Below are positions 6,849-13,413 of a stretch of DNA of 18,757 bases, in pieces. The DNA lies in NCBI GenBank assembly GCA_958415665.1, contig CATYZK010000036.1, forward strand, positions 1 to 18,757, given 5' to 3'. Each line of letters begins with the position of its first letter. Position 1 is the first letter of the stretch. The notes beneath the pieces are model-generated. The model saw nothing but the letters and a program-made list of their open reading frames with translations, did no database searches and was not told the origin of the DNA. The DNA comes from an uncultured Collinsella sp. GTDB lineage: Bacteria; Actinomycetota; Coriobacteriia; Coriobacteriales; Coriobacteriaceae. A program made the position numbers and the translations under genes.

Positions 6849-8330
6849 GTGTCAAGGAAAACGATTCGCCTGCTCGCTGCGCTGGCGGCGGTTCTCTTTG
6901 CGTTTACCTCACTGCCCGGAGTTGCTTGTGCCGAGGCGCTTTTTGCCACTGCCGACGGACGCCAAGCGACAGAGGACTCTGCGCTTATCGATGGCGTCGA
7001 TTTTGGCCTCAACGCCTTTGAGCGCAACGCCAAGGGCACGGCCCGCTCGTTTGCCGACCAGCCCGAGGGTTATCGTTTTCCTATCTACAGAAAGACGTCG
7101 CTCGTAACGGTGACCACGCCTACGAGCATCGTGGTGTGGGTCGATGCGCATGCCGCCAAGGAAGCGGGCCTCGATATCGCAAATGCCTCCGACCAAAAGG
7201 CGCTCAAGAAGATGCTCGCGGGGCTCGATAAGTCTCACTCCATGGGAGGCGCGCTGCTGGAGGACTCCAAGCTCGAGTGGGTGTTTACCTCGGACAATGA
7301 GCTGGTACAGGGCGATTACCGTTATCTGTTTAAGGTGAAGGGCGACGACGGCGACTACTACACCGTCGTGAATGCCGCGGACGCCGCAAACCCCGGGCTC
7401 AATCTGGGTGACGGAGCCCTGTGGAGCGATAACGCCGCCTTGGTGCCGTATGCGAGTGTCTCGACGACGGAGCCGCCCTCGCTAGCGGAGCGCGCCGCGA
7501 CCTTCTTTGGCAGTATTGACTACCGCCCGTTTTGGGTGTCCATCAAGACGAGCGGTCTCGCCTTGGTGATCGCGTTCGCGCTGGGCCTGTTTGCCGCATG
7601 GAAGACCATGGGCACCACGAGCCGCGTGAAGGGCCTGCTCGATTCGGTCTTTACCATCCCTATGGTGCTGCCGCCCACGGTCTGCGGCTTTCTGCTCCTC
7701 ATGCTGTTTGGCCGCTCGACCGGGGTGGGCCAGTGGCTCATCGCGCACGGCATCTCGATCGTCTTTACCTGGCCCGCGGCGGTCATTTCGGCCGTCGTTG
7801 TGTCGTTTCCGCTGGTCTACCGCACGGCGCTCGGAGCCTTTGAAAGCCTTGACACGCAGATGCTCGATGCCGCGCGAACCCTGGGATGGTCCGAGCGTCG
7901 CATCTTTACCAAGCTTATGATGCCGCTTGGCTGGCCCTCGATTGCCGCCGGCGCGGTGCTTGCCTTCGCGCGTGCCATGGGCGAGTTTGGCTGCACCCTG
8001 TTCTTTGCGGGCAACTACGCCGGCATTACCCAGACCATCCCCATCGCCATCTACTTTGAGTGGATGGGCGGCAATACGTCGGTGGCGATCTTTTGGGTCG
8101 TCGTCGTGATCGTCTTCAGCTTCTTGGTCATCCTATTCATCAACATGTACACGGCGCATTCGCAAAAGTACCGCGAGCGGGGTCTCTCCCGCGCGGAGCG
8201 CAAACAGGCCAAGGAGCTTGTCGGTCAGGGCGATTCGCTCGACCCCGTCGGTGGCGATGCCCTGCGTATCGATCGCGAAGCGTTGGCCGAGCTTATGCGT
8301 GACGACGCGGTCGCGAAGGGAGGTCGATAG
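6849..8330 (+). CDS. modB: Molybdate ABC transporter permease ModB with extra secreted N-terminal domain
   Basis: The C-terminal half (about residues 228-458) aligns with the full ModB permease: IKTSGLALVIAFALG, SVFTIPMVLPPTVCGFLLL, the cytoplasmic coupling loop DAARTLG beginning at 340, and AFARAMGEFGCTLFFAGN. In front of it is a signal-peptide-like stretch (residues 1-30, ending ACAEA) and about 195 residues without membrane segments, rich in Asp, Ala and Tyr, which I do not recognise. A polar tail of about 35 residues closes the protein. At 493 residues it is about twice the usual ModB length (about 225-230). GTG 6849 is chosen because GAGGAG (6837-6842) precedes it by 6 bases. modC starts 3 bases after the stop. 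The molybdate role is supported by modA and modC alongside. Confidence 0.9.
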   Translation: MSRKTIRLLAALAAVLFAFTSLPGVACAEALFATADGRQATEDSALIDGVDFGLNAFERNAKGTARSFADQPEGYRFPIYRKTSLVTVTTPTSIVVWVDAHAAKEAGLDIANASDQKALKKMLAGLDKSHSMGGALLEDSKLEWVFTSDNELVQGDYRYLFKVKGDDGDYYTVVNAADAANPGLNLGDGALWSDNAALVPYASVSTTEPPSLAERAATFFGSIDYRPFWVSIKTSGLALVIAFALGLFAAWKTMGTTSRVKGLLDSVFTIPMVLPPTVCGFLLLMLFGRSTGVGQWLIAHGISIVFTWPAAVISAVVVSFPLVYRTALGAFESLDTQMLDAARTLGWSERRIFTKLMMPLGWPSIAAGAVLAFARAMGEFGCTLFFAGNYAGITQTIPIAIYFEWMGGNTSVAIFWVVVVIVFSFLVILFINMYTAHSQKYRERGLSRAERKQAKELVGQGDSLDPVGGDALRIDREALAELMRDDAVAKGGR

Positions 8331-8333
8331 GCC

Positions 8334-9404
8334 ATGTCGCTCGTTCTGGATATCAAAAAGCGTTATCCCGGCTTTACCCTCGACATTCAGCTGGAAGCCG
8401 GCGAGGAGCGGGTGGCGCTGCTTGGCGCCTCCGGATGCGGTAAGAGCTGTACCTTGCGCTGCATCGCCGGCGTGGAGACGCCCGATGAGGGCAAGATCGT
8501 CGTCAATGGCGTGACCTTCTTCGACTCCGCCGCGGGTATCAACCTGTCGCCCCAGGAACGCAAGTGCGCCCTGCTGTTCCAAAACTATCAGCTGTTCCCC
8601 AATATGACGGTGGCCGATAATGTATGCGCCGGCGTTGAGGATGCCGGTGACGCCGCGGCGCGCAAAAAGCTCGCCGAACGCTACCTGGGTATCTTTGGCC
8701 TGGCCGACTTTGCCGACCGCTATCCCGCGCGACTTTCGGGCGGCCAGCAGCAGCGTGTGGCGCTTGCCCGCATGGTGGCGGCGCACCCGGGCATCTTCAT
8801 GTTCGACGAGCCCATGAGCGCTCTCGACGCGTATCTCAAGAGCGCGCTTGAGCAAAACATGCTCGACCTGTTCGATGTCTGCAACCGCACCGTGCTGTAC
8901 GTGAGCCACGATATCGATGAGGCATGTCGCCTGTGCGAGCGCGTCTGTGTGATGCACAACGGGCATGTGGAGGAGATCGGTTCCGTCGAGGACGTGGTCC
9001 GCCGGCCGCAAACCTTGGCCGCGCTGCGCCTGACGGGCTGCAAGAACACGAGCCGTGCGCGTAAGATCGGGCCTCAGGAAGTTGAAGCCCTGGACTGGGG
9101 CATGACCTTCAATGTGGGCCGCGAAGTGCCCGATAACGTGGCGTACCTGGGCATTCGCGCGAGCTACTTCCATGTGGACAACCGTGCCGAGCGTGGTCGC
9201 AACAGCTACGACCTGCACGTGGCCCGCGTGAGCGATTCACGTTTTGAGCGCCTGGTGCTGCTGGACGTGCCGCGCGCCGACGCGCCGACGCGCCTGCAGT
9301 GGAAGGTCAACAAAGTGCGCATGCCTGTCGACGAGCTGCCGCAAGCAGGCGAGACGCTGCGCATGCATTTTGATGCCAGCAGGATCCATTTGGTTTGTCG
9401 ATAG
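8334..9404 (+). CDS. modC: Molybdate ABC transporter ATP-binding protein
   Basis: ATPase that drives molybdate import through ModB. The 356-residue protein has Walker A GASGCGKSC (31-39), Q-loop FQNYQLFPN (82-90), signature LSGGQQQR (134-141), Walker B IFMFDEP (154-160) and the switch His in SHDIDEA (191-197). The region after about 230 is an accessory domain ending near MHFDASRIHLV, compatible with a TOBE/MOP-like molybdate-sensing fold but too divergent to call. Phe is found in Walker B where Leu is usual, a mild variant. It is the last gene of the mod cluster and is followed 11 bases later by a terminator. Confidence 0.92.
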   Translation: MSLVLDIKKRYPGFTLDIQLEAGEERVALLGASGCGKSCTLRCIAGVETPDEGKIVVNGVTFFDSAAGINLSPQERKCALLFQNYQLFPNMTVADNVCAGVEDAGDAAARKKLAERYLGIFGLADFADRYPARLSGGQQQRVALARMVAAHPGIFMFDEPMSALDAYLKSALEQNMLDLFDVCNRTVLYVSHDIDEACRLCERVCVMHNGHVEEIGSVEDVVRRPQTLAALRLTGCKNTSRARKIGPQEVEALDWGMTFNVGREVPDNVAYLGIRASYFHVDNRAERGRNSYDLHVARVSDSRFERLVLLDVPRADAPTRLQWKVNKVRMPVDELPQAGETLRMHFDASRIHLVCR

Positions 9405-9415
9405 TGCCGGGTAAT

Positions 9416-9452
9416 GCCGTCGGGGAATATAAGCCTCGGCGGCTTTGTTTTT
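9416..9452 (+). terminator. Intrinsic terminator after modC
   Basis: GCCGTCGGGG (9416-9425) pairs with CCTCGGCGGC (9434-9443) over 10 pairs including two G-U wobbles, followed by TTTGTTTTT (9444-9452). It insulates the mod cluster from the next operon. Confidence 0.85.
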
Positions 9453-9471
9453 GCCGTTCGCCGAATGAGGA

Positions 9472-9499
9472 ATGACAAACTCTTATCAATCAAGATAAT
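9472..9499 (+). promoter_or_regulatory. Promoter of the double-cubane/selenium operon
   Basis: ATGACA (9472-9477) and GATAAT (9494-9499) are separated by 16 bases, each one mismatch from the consensus hexamers, in an AT-rich patch that stands out from the GC-rich surroundings. Transcription would start near 9506, leaving a leader of about 330 bases before the first large gene. Confidence 0.6.
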
Positions 9500-9505
9500 T
9501 ATTTA

Positions 9506-9835
9506 TTAAACGACGGCACACGACGCTGTCGTACGAATGTCAACGGTGTTCGCATGGTCGATGACCGTTGATATAGTTGTCCTCAACTTGTAAAGGAGGG
9601 TGCGCACATGCCGCAGACGACATATATTCGCCGCGTTGCCGCGCGCGCCCTGTATATGGCTCGGAGTCGCATATGAGCAGGTATGTTCACGGCTCCGGGA
9701 GAGACGACGCACAACTAAATAATCGACCGCGAAGCAGGTTCCCTAAAATTCCGGGTTTGAGCACGGTCGGGCAATCGCCGTCCGTCGTGCATCGATACCG
9801 CTGTTATCCGTTTTTGGTTCGAGAGGGGAACCGTT
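9506..9835 (+). other. Long structured 5' leader, candidate cis-regulatory RNA
   Basis: This stretch has no large gene. Visible structure: ACGAC/GTCGT hairpin (9520-9532); TCAACGGT (9540-9547) with ACCGTTGA (9564-9571), perfect, and an inner CAT/ATG; GTTGA (9567-9571) can pair instead with TCAAC (9583-9587); TCCTC (9580-9584) can pair with the Shine-Dalgarno GAGGG (9596-9600). Further down are GCAC/GTGC (9761-9790) and GGTTC/GAACC (9816-9832), which displays the ribosome binding site of the first large gene in its loop. The helices are mutually exclusive, as in translation-control leaders. No known riboswitch class is recognised. Confidence 0.45.
9608..9676 (+). CDS. Possible 22-residue leader peptide
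   Basis: A tiny open frame behind one of the best ribosome binding sites in the window (AAAGGAGGG, spacing 8 from GGAGG). The peptide is very basic, with Arg at positions 8, 9, 13, 18 and 20, and begins MPQTTYIRR. Its TGA overlaps the ATG of the next small frame as ATGA. I recognise no family. It may be a leader peptide whose translation controls leader folding, or a chance frame; the strong site is the only real support. Confidence 0.35.
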   Translation: MPQTTYIRRVAARALYMARSRI

Positions 9836-9843
9836 ATGGCTGA
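9673..9843 (+). CDS. Possible 56-residue small protein overlapping the following gene
   Basis: This frame starts with an ATG that overlaps the stop of the 22-residue frame, has GGAG 6 bases ahead, and ends 8 bases inside the next large gene. The chained overlaps would suit translational coupling. Against this, the product is polar with no recognisable domain, and the base composition resembles a leader rather than a gene. I regard it as weak. Confidence 0.2.
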   Translation: MSRYVHGSGRDDAQLNNRPRSRFPKIPGLSTVGQSPSVVHRYRCYPFLVREGNRYG

Positions 9844-11119
9844 AGAATTCGATTTCCATCCGATGTGGGAGAGCCTCGGCATGAATCTTGCCGACCACGA
9901 TATGCTGCTGGGCGCCGTGGGCCAGATGTACGGGGACATGTTCCTGTCGCAGAACAACCGCCCCAAGTCCACGTCCTACTTGGACTTTGTGGCCACCAAC
10001 ATCCATAGCGGCCGCATTAAGGAGATGCTCGACAAGAAAGAGGCTGGCGAGGCCACCAAAATCGTGGGCTCGTTCTGCGTGTACGTGCCCGAGGAGATCG
10101 TGCTTGCCTGTGACGGCATTCCCGTTGGTCTGTGCTCGGGTGCCGATTGGGCAACGGACAAGGTCGAGGAGCACTTGCCGCGCAACACCTGTCCGCTCAT
10201 CAAGAGCTTTGCCGGCTTTAAGCTGGGTGAGGTCTGCCCCTATATTGAGTCGAGTGACTTGGTGGTAGGCGAGAACACCTGCGATGGCAAGAAGAAGGCC
10301 TACGAGTTTTTTGCCACGCAAAAGAACATGTACGTTGTGGATATTCCCAACGTGCACGACGAGTCGACGCTCGTGACCTGGAAGGCCGAGGTTAAAAAGC
10401 TCGCCGCCAAGATTGAGGAAGAGTGTGGCGTCACGATTACGCCTGAGCGTCTGAAGGCCGCCATCCGCGCCGTCAATGAGAAGCGTCGCGCCCTGCAGCG
10501 TCTCGCTGCCACGCGCGCTGCCGACCCAGCGCCCATTAGCGGTCTCGACAGCCTGCTGACCGTTCAGGCCGCCTTTATGGACGACACGCCGCGTCTGACC
10601 GGAGCCATCAACGATATGGCGGCCGAGTGTGAGCAGCGTGTCGAGGCCGGAGAGGGCGTGGCGCCCAAGGGGACCAAGCGCATCCTGTACACCGGCACGC
10701 CCATGGCCGTGCCCAACTGGAAGCTGTTCAACCTCATCGAGAAGGCCGGCGGCGTTGTGGTGGGCGAGGAGTCCTGTACGGGTTCGCGCTATTACAAGGA
10801 CTTGGTCGATGAGTCCGGTGAGACGGTTGACGAGATGCTCGATGCTATTGCCGAGCGCTACTTTAAGATCAACTGTGCCGTCTTTACGCCCAACGACCAG
10901 CGTATGAAGGACATTGTCCAGATGGCTAAGGACCTGCATGCCGACGGCATCGTCGACGTGGCCCTGCAGTTCTGCACGCTCTACGAGATGGAGTCCTTCG
11001 CCGTGGAGAAGGCCGCCGAAGAGGCCGGTATTCCCTTTATGCACATAGCGACCGACTACGCCGGCGAGGACGCAGGCCAGCTGCAGACCCGCATTGAGGC
11101 CTTCTTGGAGACGATCTAG
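9836..11119 (+). CDS. Double-cubane-cluster anaerobic reductase / 2-hydroxyacyl-CoA dehydratase family protein, copy 1
   Basis: Cytoplasmic iron-sulfur protein of 427 residues in the HgdB/FldB/YjiM superfamily. Family marks are SFCVYVPEEIV (79-89), RNTCPLIKS (116-124) and GENTCDGKKKAYEF (145-158). Six cysteines (C81, C119, C149, C314, C347, C380) have counterparts in the second copy at matching places; C100 and C134 are also shared. Six is the number needed to hold a double-cubane [8Fe-9S] cluster, as known for the Carboxydothermus double-cubane protein, a reductase fed by an ATP-driven activator. GAGAGGGG lies ahead of the ATG. No CoA-transferase or acyl-CoA genes are nearby, so the double-cubane reductase group fits better than an amino-acid-fermentation dehydratase. 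The substrate is unknown. Confidence 0.88.
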   Translation: MAEEFDFHPMWESLGMNLADHDMLLGAVGQMYGDMFLSQNNRPKSTSYLDFVATNIHSGRIKEMLDKKEAGEATKIVGSFCVYVPEEIVLACDGIPVGLCSGADWATDKVEEHLPRNTCPLIKSFAGFKLGEVCPYIESSDLVVGENTCDGKKKAYEFFATQKNMYVVDIPNVHDESTLVTWKAEVKKLAAKIEEECGVTITPERLKAAIRAVNEKRRALQRLAATRAADPAPISGLDSLLTVQAAFMDDTPRLTGAINDMAAECEQRVEAGEGVAPKGTKRILYTGTPMAVPNWKLFNLIEKAGGVVVGEESCTGSRYYKDLVDESGETVDEMLDAIAERYFKINCAVFTPNDQRMKDIVQMAKDLHADGIVDVALQFCTLYEMESFAVEKAAEEAGIPFMHIATDYAGEDAGQLQTRIEAFLETI

Positions 11120-11136
11120 GCCGCATGGCTTCCCCA

Positions 11137-11216
11137 GGCACCCGATCTTGCCGTTCAAACCGTCGCTTGCGTACCAAAGTACGCGGCGCTTCTCTTTCAC
11201 GGCAACCTCGGGCACC
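11137..11216. repeat. Hairpin module 1 with core GCGTACCAAAGTACGC
   Basis: Outer arms 11137-11154 and 11199-11216 pair at 14 of 18 positions. Near the centre is GCGTACCAAAGTACGC (11169-11184), itself a perfect 6-bp hairpin with CAAA loop. The identical 16-base core is found in the neighbouring module. Confidence 0.75.
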
Positions 11217-11217
11217 G

Positions 11218-11320
11218 CGGCTTCCTCAGGCACCGCACCTTCCGGCTCCAACCCTCCTCGCGTACCAAAGTACGCGTCGTCAGGCTTGTCGCTCGGAATC
11301 TGCGGCACCTGGGAAAGCCG
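11218..11320. repeat. Hairpin module 2 with the identical 16-base core
   Basis: Outer arms 11218-11244 and 11294-11320 pair at 21 of 27 positions. The core GCGTACCAAAGTACGC (11260-11275) is identical to that of module 1. The arms contain GGCACC in both orientations, as does module 1, so the two modules look related. Confidence 0.75.
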
Positions 11321-11364
11321 TCTTCGTAGTCGAATTTCTTGTCTTTTTTCTTTTAGGGAGCTAC

Positions 11365-12528
11365 ATGTCCGAGGTTTCTGAGCAGCCGTTGCCGCGCACG
11401 TTTGAGGAGTTCAACGAGCAGCGCAAGGCGGCGTTTATTCGCGTTAAGGACTACAAGCAGGCCGGCAATCGCCTGGTCGGTTTTTTGTGCAGCTATACGC
11501 CGCTCGAGATTATCGATGCCGCGGGGGCTGCAAGCGTCGCCCTGTGCGGTACGTCCGACGAGGTAATTCCCGAGGCCGAGAAGGTGCTGCCGGCAAATCT
11601 GTGCCCGCTCATCAAGTCGACCTACGGCTTTGCCTATTCGCAAAAGTGCCCGTTTACGTACTTTAGCGACTTGATCATCGGCGAGACCACCTGCGACGGC
11701 AAGAAGAAGATGTACGAGCTGCTCAACGAGCTCAAGCGTACGCACATTCTACATTTGCCGCAGAGCCGCGACCGTGCCTACGAGCGCGAGGGCTGGTACG
11801 AGGAGTGTCGCCTGCTCAAGGAGGAACTCGAGAACTTCTACGGCATCACGATTACCGATGACGACCTGCGCGCTGCCGTGCGTCGTCGCAACCGCCTGCG
11901 CGCTGCCCAGCTCGAGATGTTTGCGCTGCAGGCCAACCAGCCGGCGGCTATGAGCGGCGTCGACCTGATGAGCACCATGTTCGCCGGTACGTTTAGCTTT
12001 GATATCGAGGCCTATACGCAGCAGCTGGAGCAGAAGGTCGCTGCCCTGCGCGAGGCTTACGACGCGGGCGAGCGCCCCGTTGCGGCGGATACCAAGCGCA
12101 TCCTTATCACCGGCTGCCCGGTGGGAGGCGTGATCAACAAGATCGGCCGCACCATCGAGTCCAACGGCGGCGTGGTCGTGTGCATGGACGACTGCTCGGG
12201 CGAGCGTACGGCCGCCATGATGATTGACCCCGACGCGCCCGATATCCTGCGCGCTATCGCCGATCGTTATCTGGACATCAACTGCTCGGTCATGACGCCC
12301 AACGACGGCCGCATGGACAACACGCTGGCCATGTGCGAGAAGTACCACGTCGATGGCGTGGTCGAGAGCGTGCTGCAGGCGTGCCACACCTTCAATGTGG
12401 AAAGCGCCCGCATGCAGGAGGCCGTCGAGGGCGCGGGCATTCCGTACATGAAGATCGAGACCGACTACAGCAACGGCGACATGGGCCAGATCGAGACGCG
12501 CATCGCCGCCTTTATCGAGACACTGTAG
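11365..12528 (+). CDS. Double-cubane-cluster anaerobic reductase / 2-hydroxyacyl-CoA dehydratase family protein, copy 2
   Basis: Paralog of the preceding gene, 387 residues and shorter by about 40 at the N-terminus. It shares GFLCSYTPLEII (39-50), ANLCPLIKS (77-85), GETTCDGKKKMYEL (106-119), and near the C-terminus INCSVMTPNDGRM and YMKIETDYSNGDMGQIETR. Cys42, 80, 110, 277, 307 and 340 match C81, 119, 149, 314, 347 and 380 of copy 1, so both could carry a cluster. ATG 11365 with AGGGAG 4 bases ahead is preferred; the frame is open upstream to 11125, but that part would translate the hairpin spacer. The two proteins may form a heterodimer, as HgdA/HgdB do, or be separate homodimers. A palindrome lies in the 51-base gap before the activator gene. 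Confidence 0.87.
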   Translation: MSEVSEQPLPRTFEEFNEQRKAAFIRVKDYKQAGNRLVGFLCSYTPLEIIDAAGAASVALCGTSDEVIPEAEKVLPANLCPLIKSTYGFAYSQKCPFTYFSDLIIGETTCDGKKKMYELLNELKRTHILHLPQSRDRAYEREGWYEECRLLKEELENFYGITITDDDLRAAVRRRNRLRAAQLEMFALQANQPAAMSGVDLMSTMFAGTFSFDIEAYTQQLEQKVAALREAYDAGERPVAADTKRILITGCPVGGVINKIGRTIESNGGVVVCMDDCSGERTAAMMIDPDAPDILRAIADRYLDINCSVMTPNDGRMDNTLAMCEKYHVDGVVESVLQACHTFNVESARMQEAVEGAGIPYMKIETDYSNGDMGQIETRIAAFIETL

Positions 12529-12533
12529 GACGA

Positions 12534-12564
12534 ATGCGGCATAGGGACAGTCCCTTTGCCGCAT
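12534..12564. repeat. GGGAC-family palindrome inside the operon
   Basis: ATGCGGCATAGGGAC (12534-12548) and GTCCCTTTGCCGCAT (12550-12564) pair except for one T-T mismatch at 12542/12556, the same place as in the 1134-1213 copy. There is no T-tract, and it ends 3 bases before the activator's Shine-Dalgarno, so it may affect mRNA stability or translation rather than termination. Confidence 0.8.
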
Positions 12565-12579
12565 GTGAAGGAGGATGCC

Positions 12580-13344
12580 GTGGTTGGCATTGGTATCGAC
12601 ATAGGCTCGACGGCAGCGAAGGCCGCAGTGGTGGAGGCGGATGATGCCATCGCGTGGACCTGCGTGATGCCGACGGGGTATTCGTCGGTTGCTGCGGCCG
12701 AGCGCCTGCGCGCAGAGCTTGCTTCGGCCGGCTACGACGTGGCGGCCGACGACGTGCGTGTGGTCGCGACCGGCTACGGCCGCGTTGCCGTGCCCTATGC
12801 GCACAAGGTTGTAACCGAGATTACCTGCCACGGCACCGGTGCTGTGCGTCTCTTTGGCGACCATGGCACCGTGATTGACGTGGGCGGCCAGGACACCAAG
12901 GTCATCCAACTTAAAGGCGGCCGCGTGGCCAAGTTTGCCATGAACGACAAGTGCGCTGCCGGTACGGGGCGCTTTTTGGAGATCATGGCCGACCGCCTGG
13001 GCATTTCTCAGCAGCAGATGGCCGACCTCGCCCGCTCCGGTGAGCCAACCAAGATCAGCAGCATGTGTACGGTGTTTGCCGAAAGCGAGGTCATTAGCCT
13101 GATCGGTCGCGGTGAGCCGCGCGAGAACATCGCGCGCGGTGTGATCGAAAGCGTCGTGTCGCGCGTGGCGACTATGGCCGGGCAGGCGGCGGGTGCCCCG
13201 TACTACCTGACCGGCGGCCTGTGCGAGAACGCCTATGTTGTGGAGCGGCTGGGAGCGCTGCTGGGGTCGCCGGTGACCACCTCGCCCCAGGCTCGCTTTG
13301 CCGGAGCGATCGGCGCGGCCATTCGTGCCCAGGCGCTCGGCTGA
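12580..13344 (+). CDS. Acyl-CoA dehydratase activase-type ATPase (HgdC/YjiL family activator)
   Basis: ASKHA-fold ATPase that delivers low-potential electrons to 2-hydroxyacyl-CoA dehydratases and double-cubane proteins at the cost of ATP. The 254-residue protein has phosphate loops GIDIGSTAAKAA (5-16) and DVGGQDTKVI (100-109), NDKCAAGTGRF (122-132) with Cys125, SSMCTVFAESE (160-170) with Cys163, and TGGLCEN (211-217). Cys125 and Cys163 are the two that in HgdC share one [4Fe-4S] cluster across the dimer. GTG 12580 is chosen because AAGGAGG (12568-12574) precedes it by 5 bases; a TTG at 12556 would lie within the palindrome. Its position right after the two paralogs supports it as their partner. 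Confidence 0.92.
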   Translation: MVGIGIDIGSTAAKAAVVEADDAIAWTCVMPTGYSSVAAAERLRAELASAGYDVAADDVRVVATGYGRVAVPYAHKVVTEITCHGTGAVRLFGDHGTVIDVGGQDTKVIQLKGGRVAKFAMNDKCAAGTGRFLEIMADRLGISQQQMADLARSGEPTKISSMCTVFAESEVISLIGRGEPRENIARGVIESVVSRVATMAGQAAGAPYYLTGGLCENAYVVERLGALLGSPVTTSPQARFAGAIGAAIRAQALG

Positions 13345-13373
13345 TGAGCCGGCCGTAGATGCGCGTTCATGCG

Positions 13374-13379
13374 TATACT
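13374..13379 (+). promoter_or_regulatory. Possible -10 box ahead of selD
   Basis: TATACT lies 34 bases before the selD ATG in the 69-base gap after the activator gene. No matching -35 is seen. It may be an internal promoter that lets the selenium genes be expressed apart from the double-cubane genes. Confidence 0.3.
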
Positions 13380-13413
13380 GAGAAGCATTGTTTGTGTTTG
13401 AGAGGGGGTATCG

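Larger units (their letters stand above)
11120..11364 (+). other. 245-base spacer between the two double-cubane paralogs
   Basis: No gene is supported here, although the frame of the following gene stays open through it. It is filled by two adjacent hairpin modules (11137-11216 and 11218-11320) and then a T-rich run (TCTTTTTTCTTTT at 11342-11354) just before the ribosome binding site AGGGAG of the second paralog. It may attenuate transcription or protect the upstream mRNA from 3' decay. Confidence 0.7.

Noticed and set aside
9608..9712. TGA at 9674 in the 22-codon frame read as a second selenocysteine codon
   Set aside because: Read-through gives only about 13 more residues before a TAA, with no Cys/Sec motif of any known selenoprotein. 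The TGA is better explained as a stop overlapping the next ATG.
11125..11364. N-terminal extension of the second double-cubane protein, open in frame
   Set aside because: The extra 80 residues would be encoded by the two hairpin modules, are Arg/Pro/Ser-rich without family similarity, and lack a ribosome binding site. ATG 11365 with AGGGAG fits the family.
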